This document shows, in pieces, positions 16,707 through 25,394 of a DNA stretch of 64,000 bases. The notes beneath the pieces are model-generated. The model was not told the DNA's origin. It searched no databases and saw only the letters and a list, made by a program, of their open reading frames with translations. This DNA comes from Clostridiales bacterium. Lineage in GTDB: Bacteria; Bacillota; Clostridia; Saccharofermentanales; Saccharofermentanaceae. The stretch spans positions 124,001 to 188,000 of the forward strand of contig JAFVAY010000011.1 in NCBI GenBank assembly GCA_017480325.1, in the 5' to 3' direction. Within the stretch, counting starts at the first letter, position 1. Every line of letters starts with the position of its first letter. A program made the position numbers and the translations under genes.

Positions 16707-18128
16707 TTACGTAAATAAGTCGTCTCCGGATATTGTATTTTGGAAAACATCAGAATTTTCGTTGCGACTCAATCCGTTTGCACTGACAAGTGTGAGAAAT
16801 ATCGCTTTTTTACAGACAGTTTCCTCCTTGAAGACAGACTCTTTGTGTATCATTGCTTTTTGGTACTGTGAACTCACGATAAACGGATCGTCGGTGTATT
16901 TCATCTCGCACAAATTGATAATGTCGTCCTTTCTGTCAATGAGAAGATCGATTTGAGCTCCTTCTTTATTTTTATTGCTTTTCCAGGCGTATTCTGTGCT
17001 GGATAACCCGCTTATTCCGAGAGCTGTTTTTATCTGCGGTGTATGGTATAAACAGAGCATCTCAAAGGCATTGCCCCGCCAGTTGTAATAAGCAGGGGTT
17101 TTGTAAAAACTTTCCCAAGAATCGATGTTCTTTTCGTTTAAGAATGTGTGAGAAAACAGTACGAACGGGTCGATCAACTGATAGATAAATGATCGTTTGC
17201 TCTTTGTGTAATTTTTATATTTCCTGATAAACCCACACTGTTCAAGTTCGTTTAATGCTTTTGTTAATCCCTCACCTTCGCTTGTATTGTAATCACTTAT
17301 CAACTCAGTTCTAAGCAGTCCTTCTTGTCTGTCTGCAAGTGCTGCGATGATTTGAATATGTAAAGCAGGATTCTTAAACAGTGATATAAATAAGCGGTCA
17401 TACTCATAATGAAGCTGCCCCCTCTGATTCATTACCAGAGAATCTATATTTTGTACCAGACTCATCTCTCTGTTAAGAAGGTTCATATAATAGGGGATTC
17501 CACCGAATACCATGTAAGATTCTATTATCTGTGTCCTGTTCATTTTTATTCCATTAGCAGAGTAGAATTCCTCACATTCTTTAAGAGTAAAGGGATCCAG
17601 ATACAACTGTCTTGTTATTCTGTTATAAAATCCCCCTGTATTGAAAAGTATATTGTTTATTATCCAAGACGTTGCAGAGCCGCACACTATCAACAGCAGG
17701 TTGTTTTGAGATGATGCCCAACTGTTCCAGAAATAATCTAACGCAGACTTAAAATCCGAGCGAGGTGTGTCCATCCAGGGAACTTCGTCAAGGAAAATAA
17801 TACGTCTTCCGAATCTCGGTTCTTTGTAAACATCATCATTTTCTAATAATGCTCGCAGTCTGCTGAATGCTTCAAACCAGTCTTTGGGAGCGGATGTGTG
17901 TTTATCGCCATACTCTTTTAATGATTCGTTAAATGCCTTTAATTGACTACGCATATTTCCTTCGTTAAGGGCTGTCGCATAGAATGAAAAAGTGTTTTTG
18001 AAGTATTCTTTTATAAGGAAAGTTTTCCCGACGCGCCTTCTTCCATAAACGACCATGAACTCAGGCTTTCCTGAATTTTCACATTGCTCAAGAAGGTCTT
18101 GTTCTTTTTGTCTTCCAATAATGCTCAT
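16707..18128 (-). CDS. AAA+ ATPase with DUF234/nuclease-like C-terminal domain
   Basis: Archaeal-type ATPase family protein of 473 residues. N-terminal P-loop GRRRVGKT (29-36), Walker B RIIFLDEVPW (about 118-127), sensor stretch LIVCGSATSW, then a winged-helix region and a C-terminal DUF234-type domain with GAQIDLLIDRKDDIINLCEM. That last segment has the D...E-x-K order of PD-(D/E)XK nucleases. The biological role of this widespread family is not established; some members lie in mobile or defence regions. It stands alone, leftward between two rightward operons, is AT-rich, and is bracketed by two repeat arrays (16635-16702 and 18139-18222). These features suggest an acquired unit. Confidence 0.85.
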   Translation of the reverse strand: MSIIGRQKEQDLLEQCENSGKPEFMVVYGRRRVGKTFLIKEYFKNTFSFYATALNEGNMRSQLKAFNESLKEYGDKHTSAPKDWFEAFSRLRALLENDDVYKEPRFGRRIIFLDEVPWMDTPRSDFKSALDYFWNSWASSQNNLLLIVCGSATSWIINNILFNTGGFYNRITRQLYLDPFTLKECEEFYSANGIKMNRTQIIESYMVFGGIPYYMNLLNREMSLVQNIDSLVMNQRGQLHYEYDRLFISLFKNPALHIQIIAALADRQEGLLRTELISDYNTSEGEGLTKALNELEQCGFIRKYKNYTKSKRSFIYQLIDPFVLFSHTFLNEKNIDSWESFYKTPAYYNWRGNAFEMLCLYHTPQIKTALGISGLSSTEYAWKSNKNKEGAQIDLLIDRKDDIINLCEMKYTDDPFIVSSQYQKAMIHKESVFKEETVCKKAIFLTLVSANGLSRNENSDVFQNTISGDDLFT

Positions 18129-18138
18129 GTTTGTACCT

Positions 18139-18222
18139 CTGTCGTTATAATCTGTCGAAATATACTAAAATCTGATAGTTCTGACAGATTATAAGCGAAT
18201 AATTTCTTATAATCTGTCGAAA
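18139..18222. repeat. TTATAATCTGTCGAAA repeats ahead of the AAA+ ATPase gene
   Basis: Identical 16-base copies at 18145-18160 and 18207-18222 (62 bases apart), with an inverted copy of the core (GACAGATTATAAG) at 18183-18195 and an extra CTGTCG at 18139-18144. They fill the promoter region of the leftward ATPase gene and are likely its operators; read on the gene's strand they carry TATA-rich elements. Confidence 0.75.
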
Positions 18223-18261
18223 CATCAATATTATAACTTGTATTGTATTAGACATCAATGC

Positions 18262-18278
18262 CTTAAGGATTTCTTAAG
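18262..18278. promoter_or_regulatory. Candidate response-regulator box upstream of the ABC/two-component operon
   Basis: CTTAAG at 18262-18267 and 18273-18278 form direct repeats 11 bases apart, the spacing used by OmpR-family regulators. A possible -10 TAACAT lies at 18290-18295 and the -35 position has no consensus, as at an activated promoter. The natural ligand is the response regulator at 22924-23595. Confidence 0.5.
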
Positions 18279-18327
18279 AATTCAAAAGCTAACATAACCA
18301 CAGAATTCAATAAAAAGGAGCTTTGGG

Positions 18328-20754
18328 ATGTTCTGGAGGATGCTTAAGAAGGACCTGGCGGACAAGAAGGGCTTAAATGTCATTCTGTTGCTGTTTATGT
18401 GTTTCTCTTCCATCATTACCGTCTGCAGCGCAGTGGTGCTGTACTCGAATACAGCAGGGAAGAAAGCCGCTTACGCCAATGTGAATGCTGCGGATGTCAC
18501 CATCTTCTCCGTGCGCGACCTTGCGGATACAGAAGGCACGCAGCAACAGATAGAAGACTGGTTTATGCAAAGGTCTGATGTGACCGGTTGTGAGCGCAGC
18601 GAGACGATAGTTCTGAGGGCGAATGCGGTGGACTTCGAACCCATCGACGAGGAAGACTTTAATACCATCGTTAACAGTGTTTACTACGCCTGCGATCTTA
18701 CGGATGAGCATAATAAAGTTACTGATCCGGACGGCAATTTACTTGCCCTTCCTTATGGTACGGTAGCTATATCCGAGTTTATTCACAGAAGCGCCGGAAT
18801 CAACATCGGCGATAAGGTCAGGATCAGTACCCAGATGGGAAACATCTACGAATTTACCGTAGGATCTTATACCAAAGATCCGGGGCTTAACGGCACTTAC
18901 AGACTCTTCTTCAATAACGAGGATTATCAGGTCTTAAGAAACGACAGTCCAATAATAACCGACGTATATATGGTTGATATGTTGGAAGGACATACTGACA
19001 TTCAGGAAGTAAATCTCTTAACTGATTTTACTAAGATGGAGGATGACTTCGGTGAGATCGTGGAGAGCTTTACGCTTCAGGGATATAACCCTTCAAACGA
19101 TGTGGCTATCACCACAAACGTCGTAATGATCCTCATGGCGATGTTCCTGATAATCATGGTGTTCATGACCATAAGCTTTACCATAAAGACGGCGATCAAG
19201 AACGAAGAGAAAGAACTCGGCATGCTTAAGGCACTTGGAGTTGAGTCCGTGTCGTTTAACTGGCTCTTCGCAGCAAAATATCTGGCGATAGCGGTAGCCG
19301 GAACCGTCGTCGGCTTCTTCGGGGGACTTCACATCTCCGCCTTGTACATTAAATACGTGGCTTACGGGCAGCTGAAGCCCTCTGTCGAGAAGATGTATCT
19401 GATAGCTCTCATTGCTTCGATTGCATCGTTTGTGCTGATAATTGCTTTTGTGGCGCTGTCACTTCGAAGAATGCGAAAGATAAGCATAATGGACGTAATC
19501 GCAGGTGAGAACAGAGGCGAGAGATTCGGTAAGCTCCCCGGGCTTTTCCTTCACAAGATAAAGAATATAAATATACCTTTCTATCTGGCACTTACGGATG
19601 TGCTTACCAAGATAAAAAGATATGCTTTTCTCATCCTCGCATACGTTATGGGTATATCACTGATAATTATTATGTTTGAGGCATACAACACCACCCAGAA
19701 CGTTTACTGGATCGAGAACTACTGGCAGTATCCGAGACCGGATTTCACTATCCATCTTCCTGCAGGAGTTTATAATCGTTATGTCGAGATGGGCGGCTCC
19801 ACTAAGGGCGCATACGAGGTAATGAATCAGCAACTGGAGGATGCGGGTATTCCGGCACATATTGACCATCTTCAATATGTTCTCGATCTGACTGCTACCC
19901 ATGAAGGTAATGACTATGTATGCCAGATTCAGTTCGATTTGCCCGACAGATATGAACCTATCATGTATGAAGGCGTTCCCGCCGTACTTCCTAACGAGAT
20001 GATAATCGATGCGTATCACGCTCAGCTGTACGGCATTGAGATCGGAGACACCGTAAGCATTGAGTACTACAAATACAACGACGACAGGATCACCGACAGA
20101 CTCGTTACCGAAGACTTTATTGTAACGGGAACGATAGATACTGCAGAGGCAAGTCTCACCGCCCGAATGAGTGACGCGTTCGAGGGGGCATCCCGTTCTT
20201 CGGCTACTCAGGTGGGTGATACCATTGATGCGCCTGAAGATATGCATCCTTACTACATTGAGAAAATAGGCGAGGTATTCGGTCGCGGAAATGTACTGAA
20301 TCTTCAGGAGTATGTGGATTATCAGTTGAGTGACTTCGGAGTTCTGTTCAGTCTTCTGATGTCGATCGTAATACCGATAGTCGTATTCATGATGGTTCTT
20401 ATAACGATACTTTATCTGTCCGTCATTATCCTTGACGAAGTACCGGATATAGCGCTTCTTAAGTGCTCGGGATTTGGTAACGGCAGTATAAAGGCATGGC
20501 AGATCTTAAGAGCTTTAATCATGCTTTTGATGTCAACCGTGCTTGCGGTGATAATCGTCAACACGGCGGGGCTCTGGTTAATGAGATTACTGTACAGGAA
20601 CATGGGAGTAGTCGTAAATTACACTCCCCACCGCGATATCTTAAACTACTACATACTGTTCCCGGCGCTGCTTATCCTTGGCATTCTCGCCGTGGTATCG
20701 ATAGTTATAAGAAAGATAAACAGCATCGAATTATGGAGGATCAGAAATGACTAA
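18328..20754 (+). CDS. FtsX/BceB-type ABC transporter permease
   Basis: Large permease of 808 residues that works with the ATPase at 20747. It has a first transmembrane helix at ~18-38, an extracellular domain of about 220 residues, an FtsX-type three-helix block (~268-395), a further helix near 430, a second extracellular domain of about 200 residues (~460-660), and a final three-helix block (~668-800). Two FtsX blocks in one chain is the layout of peptide-antibiotic or lipoprotein-release exporters of the BceB/MacB class. ATG at 18328 follows AAGGAG. It is the first gene of a tight five-gene operon ending at 24874. Confidence 0.85.
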   Translation: MFWRMLKKDLADKKGLNVILLLFMCFSSIITVCSAVVLYSNTAGKKAAYANVNAADVTIFSVRDLADTEGTQQQIEDWFMQRSDVTGCERSETIVLRANAVDFEPIDEEDFNTIVNSVYYACDLTDEHNKVTDPDGNLLALPYGTVAISEFIHRSAGINIGDKVRISTQMGNIYEFTVGSYTKDPGLNGTYRLFFNNEDYQVLRNDSPIITDVYMVDMLEGHTDIQEVNLLTDFTKMEDDFGEIVESFTLQGYNPSNDVAITTNVVMILMAMFLIIMVFMTISFTIKTAIKNEEKELGMLKALGVESVSFNWLFAAKYLAIAVAGTVVGFFGGLHISALYIKYVAYGQLKPSVEKMYLIALIASIASFVLIIAFVALSLRRMRKISIMDVIAGENRGERFGKLPGLFLHKIKNINIPFYLALTDVLTKIKRYAFLILAYVMGISLIIIMFEAYNTTQNVYWIENYWQYPRPDFTIHLPAGVYNRYVEMGGSTKGAYEVMNQQLEDAGIPAHIDHLQYVLDLTATHEGNDYVCQIQFDLPDRYEPIMYEGVPAVLPNEMIIDAYHAQLYGIEIGDTVSIEYYKYNDDRITDRLVTEDFIVTGTIDTAEASLTARMSDAFEGASRSSATQVGDTIDAPEDMHPYYIEKIGEVFGRGNVLNLQEYVDYQLSDFGVLFSLLMSIVIPIVVFMMVLITILYLSVIILDEVPDIALLKCSGFGNGSIKAWQILRALIMLLMSTVLAVIIVNTAGLWLMRLLYRNMGVVVNYTPHRDILNYYILFPALLILGILAVVSIVIRKINSIELWRIRND

Positions 20755-21511
20755 TACCGTTCTTGAATCAAAGGAATTATGCAAGACATACATCGTTAAC
20801 GGCTACAGCAACAATGTGCTTCAGAATGTGGATTTCAAGTTAAATGATGGAGAGTTTACGGCGATAATGGGTCCTTCGGGTTCCGGTAAATCCACCCTTC
20901 TTTACACACTCTCCGGCATGGACAAGATGACATCGGGAAGTGTTGTTTTCGACGGGGAGGACATGGCTTCGATGAGCACGAGGGAGCTTACCAACCTGCG
21001 CCTTCACAAGATGGGATTCGTTTTTCAGCAGATGTATATGCTAAAGAAGCTGTGCATCCTCGATAACATAATTCTTCCGGGGTACCAGGCGCGGAAGAAA
21101 TCCAGGGACGAAGTCAATGACAGAGCCCGTCGGCTCATGAACAGACTCGGCATAAGTGACATCGCCACCAACGAGATAAGCGAGGTCTCGGGAGGACAGC
21201 TTCAAAGGGCATGCCTTTGCCGTGCACTCATAAACTCCCCGAAGATCCTCTTCGCAGACGAGCCCACGGGAGCGCTTAATTCCAAGGCTTCTGCCGAGGT
21301 TATGAGCGAGCTTCGCAAGGCAAATTCAGAAGGGACAACAATCCTCATGGTAACTCACAGCGAGAAGGTGGCTGCAAGCTCCGATCGGGTGATCTATCTT
21401 GTTGACGGCAACATCAAAGGTGAACTTCACCTCGGCAAGCAAAAGGACGAGAATGAAACGGCGGTAAGAGAGCGTAAGCTTAAGACCTGGCTCGACGAGA
21501 TGGGGTGGTAA
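20747..21511 (+). CDS. ABC transporter ATP-binding protein (BceA/LolD type)
   Basis: ATPase partner of the upstream permease. Walker A GPSGSGKST (42-50), Q-loop in FVFQQMYMLKKLCILDNIIL, signature VSGGQLQRA (147-155), Walker B ILFADEPTGALNS (167-179) and H-loop VTHSEKVAA are all present. The GPSGSGKST/DEPTGALNS pair is characteristic of the BceA/LolD/MacB group. It overlaps the permease gene by eight bases. The C-terminal ~35 residues after the usual end are charged and may be a regulatory tail. Confidence 0.93.
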   Translation: MTNTVLESKELCKTYIVNGYSNNVLQNVDFKLNDGEFTAIMGPSGSGKSTLLYTLSGMDKMTSGSVVFDGEDMASMSTRELTNLRLHKMGFVFQQMYMLKKLCILDNIILPGYQARKKSRDEVNDRARRLMNRLGISDIATNEISEVSGGQLQRACLCRALINSPKILFADEPTGALNSKASAEVMSELRKANSEGTTILMVTHSEKVAASSDRVIYLVDGNIKGELHLGKQKDENETAVRERKLKTWLDEMGW

Positions 21512-21513
21512 TT

Positions 21514-22920
21514 ATGAAGAGACTTTTTTTTCCTGTGCTGTGTTTGTGCTTCGTATTGACGGCGTGTTCGAATCCCGTGGCGCCTCTTACCGAGGGACTC
21601 GACGCTCCCGTGTCTGCAGCGGGAAACTACAATGCTTTCGAAGGCGAGCCTTACAGTAACGAGGGAACTTCTGCGACACTCATAGGCGAGTACAGCGACG
21701 ACGAGGGGATATGCGAGATAAAGATCTATGAGAACTACTTTGACGTGACATTGGACGAGACTTGCGCCTCCGCATACGATGCGGGGTATGCCTACGGCAA
21801 GGCGATAGTCAGTATCTATCCGGAATTAAGCGGAAGACTGGAGCCTTACATATTCGAGAATATAAGAATGGCATTCGCAGATCTCGGGGATGATTACACT
21901 CCCGTTGAGGACAGGATGCATGGGCTTTTTAATAGTCTTGATGAGCATTATCAGCAGGAAGTGCTCGGGCTTTGTGATGCAGTGTGCGGCGACTACCACG
22001 GCATATATCCCGATGGTATCTTATCCGTTGAAGAGATGATGCTTATACAGATGGTGCCTGACTGCTTAAGACCTACAGCCTGCTCCGGTCTTTCCTTGTG
22101 GGGAAGTAAGACCGAGACCGGCGATATGATAACCATAAGGTGCCTCGAATGGTTATTGGGAAGCGATAACTCAATGACGAGTATTCATACTCTGCTTCAC
22201 ATAAGAAACGGCGAGAGGACCATCACCAACATCGGCTTCCTCGGGCTGTTCGATACCATCTCCGGAATAAATGACGACGGTGTCTTCATGGCGATGCTGG
22301 ATGCGGATTCGGATCACTTTATGGACTGCGAGAACCGTACCTGCTATTCTTTCGCGATAAGGCATGCACTTGAGCAGTTCGACAATGCTCACGACGCCGC
22401 GCAGTATATGGTGGATAATGCTCCTTCATTCACATTCTGCCACAATGTTATGGTAACTGACGGGAACGAGGCTTACTGTGCCGAAGACGCGGTGGCTCAG
22501 CTTATCGAGGACGGCACAGGACATCCCTGTCTTCGAGACAGTTCTACGCATTTGATGGACGGAATCAGCTGGGATTCTCCCGACAGTCTTTGCATAGTCA
22601 ATGCATTCCTGTCTGAAGGAAATTACGATCTCATGTCCGGAAACGCAGTTAATGCGGTAAGGTTCAGTAAATACAACGAGTGGGTCGAAGACGGCGGCAT
22701 ATTTGACTTAGCTTCTGTAAAGAACATGATGACGCAGGAGGTAGTTGATACGGTTCTTTACAACACATCGATAGTGGAGAATGTGCACCGCGATAATTTG
22801 ACGCAGATGATTATAGTAGATTATCATACAGGGAACGTACAGATAGCATTTACAGGTCCTGAGGGCGTTACCGATCATCCTGTATTTACCGCTGTGGGAA
22901 ACTATAACGACTGGGTTTAA
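21514..22920 (+). CDS. Lipid-anchored C45/Ntn-hydrolase-type amidase
   Basis: A 468-residue protein with a lipoprotein signal (lipobox LTAC, Cys ~18) and the C45-peptidase/acyltransferase signature CSGLSLWGSKTETGDMITIR, followed by CLEW where relatives have NLDW. In this family autocleavage exposes the Cys as N-terminal nucleophile, and the enzymes open amide bonds (penicillin, bile-acid, N-acyl amino acid types). The Cys lies near residue 191, leaving a long pro-segment. Its place between ABC and two-component genes suggests an extracellular amidase acting on whatever molecule the system detects. ATG at 21514 is preferred over GTG at 21505. Confidence 0.75.
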   Translation: MKRLFFPVLCLCFVLTACSNPVAPLTEGLDAPVSAAGNYNAFEGEPYSNEGTSATLIGEYSDDEGICEIKIYENYFDVTLDETCASAYDAGYAYGKAIVSIYPELSGRLEPYIFENIRMAFADLGDDYTPVEDRMHGLFNSLDEHYQQEVLGLCDAVCGDYHGIYPDGILSVEEMMLIQMVPDCLRPTACSGLSLWGSKTETGDMITIRCLEWLLGSDNSMTSIHTLLHIRNGERTITNIGFLGLFDTISGINDDGVFMAMLDADSDHFMDCENRTCYSFAIRHALEQFDNAHDAAQYMVDNAPSFTFCHNVMVTDGNEAYCAEDAVAQLIEDGTGHPCLRDSSTHLMDGISWDSPDSLCIVNAFLSEGNYDLMSGNAVNAVRFSKYNEWVEDGGIFDLASVKNMMTQEVVDTVLYNTSIVENVHRDNLTQMIIVDYHTGNVQIAFTGPEGVTDHPVFTAVGNYNDWV

Positions 22921-22923
22921 CAG

Positions 22924-23595
22924 ATGGATATTCTGCTTGTTGAAGATAATGAAGAGTTAGGACAGCTGATACTCGATTTTGTCACCAACGCGGGGTTTGA
23001 GACCTTGTGGGTGAAGTCCGCCGAGGACGCTCTTATAAAGCTCATGGAAGGCTCTTTCAGGCTTATCCTTCTCGACGTTATGCTCCCGGGACAGGACGGC
23101 TTCACGGCGTTATCCAAGATACGTAAAGAGAATGATATTCCGGTCCTCATGATGAGCGCGAGGACCGACGACGACAGTAAGATCCTCGGGATGGAAACAG
23201 GGGCGGATGATTACATCGCGAAGCCCTTCTCCATCCCTGTTCTTATAAGCAAGATAAAAGCTCTGATGCGCCGCGCCTACGGTGAGGACATGGACCGCAC
23301 GTTAACCTACGAAGACATTAAGGTTGATATCAAGGGGCGGACCGTGACCCGGGGCGAAAAGCTCATTGAAATAAAGGGAAAAGAATTCGACATACTGCTT
23401 TACCTTATGCAGAACAAGGGTAAGGTGGTGGATAAGAATGAGCTCTTCGATCATGTGTGGGGATACTACAGCGATACCGAGATGAGCTCGCTTAACGTGT
23501 ATATCCGATGGCTTCGCGAGAAGCTGGAGGACGACCCGAAGGAGCCGCATTTCATAAAGACCGTCTGGCGCGTGGGCTACAAATTCGGCGAGTGA
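22924..23595 (+). CDS. OmpR-family response regulator
   Basis: Receiver domain 1-115 with phospho-acceptor Asp51 (LILLDVMLPGQDGF), acidic pocket ED at 7-8, conserved Lys in AKPF, and a winged-helix DNA-binding domain at ~130-223 (MSSLNVYIRWLREKLEDDP, VGYKFGE). It starts three bases after the amidase gene and the kinase follows seven bases later. It likely activates the operon through the 11-base-spaced CTTAAG repeats at 18262-18278. Confidence 0.93.
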   Translation: MDILLVEDNEELGQLILDFVTNAGFETLWVKSAEDALIKLMEGSFRLILLDVMLPGQDGFTALSKIRKENDIPVLMMSARTDDDSKILGMETGADDYIAKPFSIPVLISKIKALMRRAYGEDMDRTLTYEDIKVDIKGRTVTRGEKLIEIKGKEFDILLYLMQNKGKVVDKNELFDHVWGYYSDTEMSSLNVYIRWLREKLEDDPKEPHFIKTVWRVGYKFGE

Positions 23596-23602
23596 TTACG
23601 TA

Positions 23603-24874
23603 ATGAAGTACTATCGTAAATACATTATTGCCGTGATCGTTTATTTCGCCGTGTGGGCAGTGGCAGTGTATTTTATCGGAACTTCTCTTACGGCAAAAGC
23701 AGTAACCAACAGAACAGCTTTTATGAACCGGATGACGGCGCAGATCGAGCAGACGGGGGATACTTCTGCGGCGTCGTTTACAAGGACGTTTACACCCGAC
23801 GATATCGCTGATGTGATAGAGGTCTATTCCCTGGAGGATATGTCTTCGATGCAAAACGTCGGAGGCGGGAATAATACTTATGTGTGGACTCTTAAGGACG
23901 CCGACGGAACTGTTATGGGTTTTGTAAGATACGAGTATAAAAGCGATATCAACCACAAGATGATAGTTCTTTCAGAGGTGTCGATAGTGGTGGCGCTGAT
24001 ACCTCTTATTGCCTTTATGGTATATGTCCACAGGAAGGTGCTTCGTCCGTTTAACGAGTTCTCCGAGTACCCGGTGAAGCTTTCCAAAGGACTTGCCACA
24101 GAAGGGCTTCCGGAGACGAAGAGCCGTCTGTTCGGTAAATATATCTGGGGTATGAATATGCTTAACGACCGTCTCGATGCGGACAGAAAACAGATCGACC
24201 GTCTTATGTACGACCGTAAGAAATTCGTCTCGGTTCTTGCCCACGGAATAAAGACGCCTGTTGCAAATATCAAGCTCTATTCGGAGGCTATCGAGACGGG
24301 ACTTTACCGAGGCGGAGTTCCCGATGAGGAAGATAAGAAGATTGCAATCAAGATAGGAAAGAACGCTGACGATATAGCGGGGCTTGTGAGCGAGATCTTA
24401 GATGACCCCGGGTCGTTAAGAAGTTCTTATGAGCCAACTATCGGGTCGTTCTATCTTGAGGATATCAAGACACGTGTTATGGAGGACTTCGGTAACAGAC
24501 TTAAAGTCAGCGCTATTCCTTTCGAGGTGGAGCAATCAGGTAACCCCATGGTGACAAGCGACCTTGAAGCGATAATAAGATGTGTCTTCCAGGTGATGGA
24601 AAACGCGATCAAGTACGGTGACGGCACCGGAATAAAAATGAGGCTGTACCGTCAGGACGATCTTACGTTCATAAGTATTAAGAATAACGGTGCGACGCTG
24701 TCCGAGAGCGAGATGCCCTTCGTGTTCAACTGCTACTGGAGAGGCTCCAACTCCTCCGGCAAAGAAGGAAGCGGAATAGGGCTTTATGAAGCCCGCTCCA
24801 TAATAAGGAAACTAGGCGGCGATATAATGATGAAGGTTGAAGACGGTGCTACCGAAGTGGTGATGTACCTGTAG
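23603..24874 (+). CDS. Membrane sensor histidine kinase
   Basis: Partner of the response regulator upstream. The 423-residue protein has two transmembrane helices (about 8-28 and 121-141) around an extracellular domain of ~90 residues, then a HAMP-like linker, the H-box FVSVLAHGIKTPVANIK (His214), N-box VMENAIKYGDG, and G-box GSGIGLYEARSII. The H-box has Gly where most kinases have Glu after the His, a change sometimes seen in BceS-like kinases. Unlike the short-loop BceS kinases it has a real sensor domain, so it may sense a ligand itself. Confidence 0.9.
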   Translation: MKYYRKYIIAVIVYFAVWAVAVYFIGTSLTAKAVTNRTAFMNRMTAQIEQTGDTSAASFTRTFTPDDIADVIEVYSLEDMSSMQNVGGGNNTYVWTLKDADGTVMGFVRYEYKSDINHKMIVLSEVSIVVALIPLIAFMVYVHRKVLRPFNEFSEYPVKLSKGLATEGLPETKSRLFGKYIWGMNMLNDRLDADRKQIDRLMYDRKKFVSVLAHGIKTPVANIKLYSEAIETGLYRGGVPDEEDKKIAIKIGKNADDIAGLVSEILDDPGSLRSSYEPTIGSFYLEDIKTRVMEDFGNRLKVSAIPFEVEQSGNPMVTSDLEAIIRCVFQVMENAIKYGDGTGIKMRLYRQDDLTFISIKNNGATLSESEMPFVFNCYWRGSNSSGKEGSGIGLYEARSIIRKLGGDIMMKVEDGATEVVMYL

Positions 24875-24944
24875 AACCATATATACAAACTCAAATCAGT
24901 TTGATAAAATTTCCATATCATTTTGAATAGGGGAGATTTTAATT

Positions 24945-25394
24945 ATGGAAAGACTTAATCTTACAGGGATGATTTATTTGGTATGCTCCGTTTTGATGGT
25001 GATTTGTAACTTCCTGCCGATAATGGTGTTGAAGACTGTATTAAACGGCGAAGCTGACGCTACCTATGCGGCGATGATGCCTACCTTAAGCGGGTATGTC
25101 GGACTGATCGCTGCAGGTGCCTGTGTGGCAGTTCCTTTTCTCGGGCTTAAGAACAAGACTGCTCTCGTTGCGACTGTAGCCTCAATTACAAGCGGCATAT
25201 TCCTCGCTCGAAGGATATCCGGTCTCAAGTCCCTCGCATCTGCCGGAATAGGCCTTACCAACATCATGAACTCTCTGTCTTCAAGCAACGCCGCCTCTAT
25301 GACCGTTGACTACTCCTTCGGATTTTACCTTTATATCCTGGCTATCATCCTGGTGGTCGTAAGCGGCTTCGTCTACACCATGAGTGAAGACTAA
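24945..25394 (+). CDS. Small membrane protein, four helices
   Basis: A 149-residue protein with four hydrophobic helices (about 8-30, 43-62, 68-88, 122-143) and short loops. No family recognised. ATG at 24945 has a good AGGGGAG. Its 3' end overlaps the GTG start of the sigma-WYL gene by 11 bases, so it is probably the first gene of that operon. It could be a membrane sensor or immunity-like partner, or an unrelated gene by chance upstream. Confidence 0.7.
   Translation: MERLNLTGMIYLVCSVLMVICNFLPIMVLKTVLNGEADATYAAMMPTLSGYVGLIAAGACVAVPFLGLKNKTALVATVASITSGIFLARRISGLKSLASAGIGLTNIMNSLSSSNAASMTVDYSFGFYLYILAIILVVVSGFVYTMSED

Noticed and set aside
7690-18222. The shared 62-base period of the twin palindromes (7690/7752) and the TTATAATCTGTC repeats (18145/18207)
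   Set aside because: The internal geometry differs (adjacent arms with a 13-base loop versus widely spaced cores), so the equal period is probably chance.
24875-24944. A terminator CAAACT...AGTTTG after the histidine kinase gene
   Set aside because: The stem is only six weak pairs and is followed by ATAAAATTTCC, which is too poor to call.
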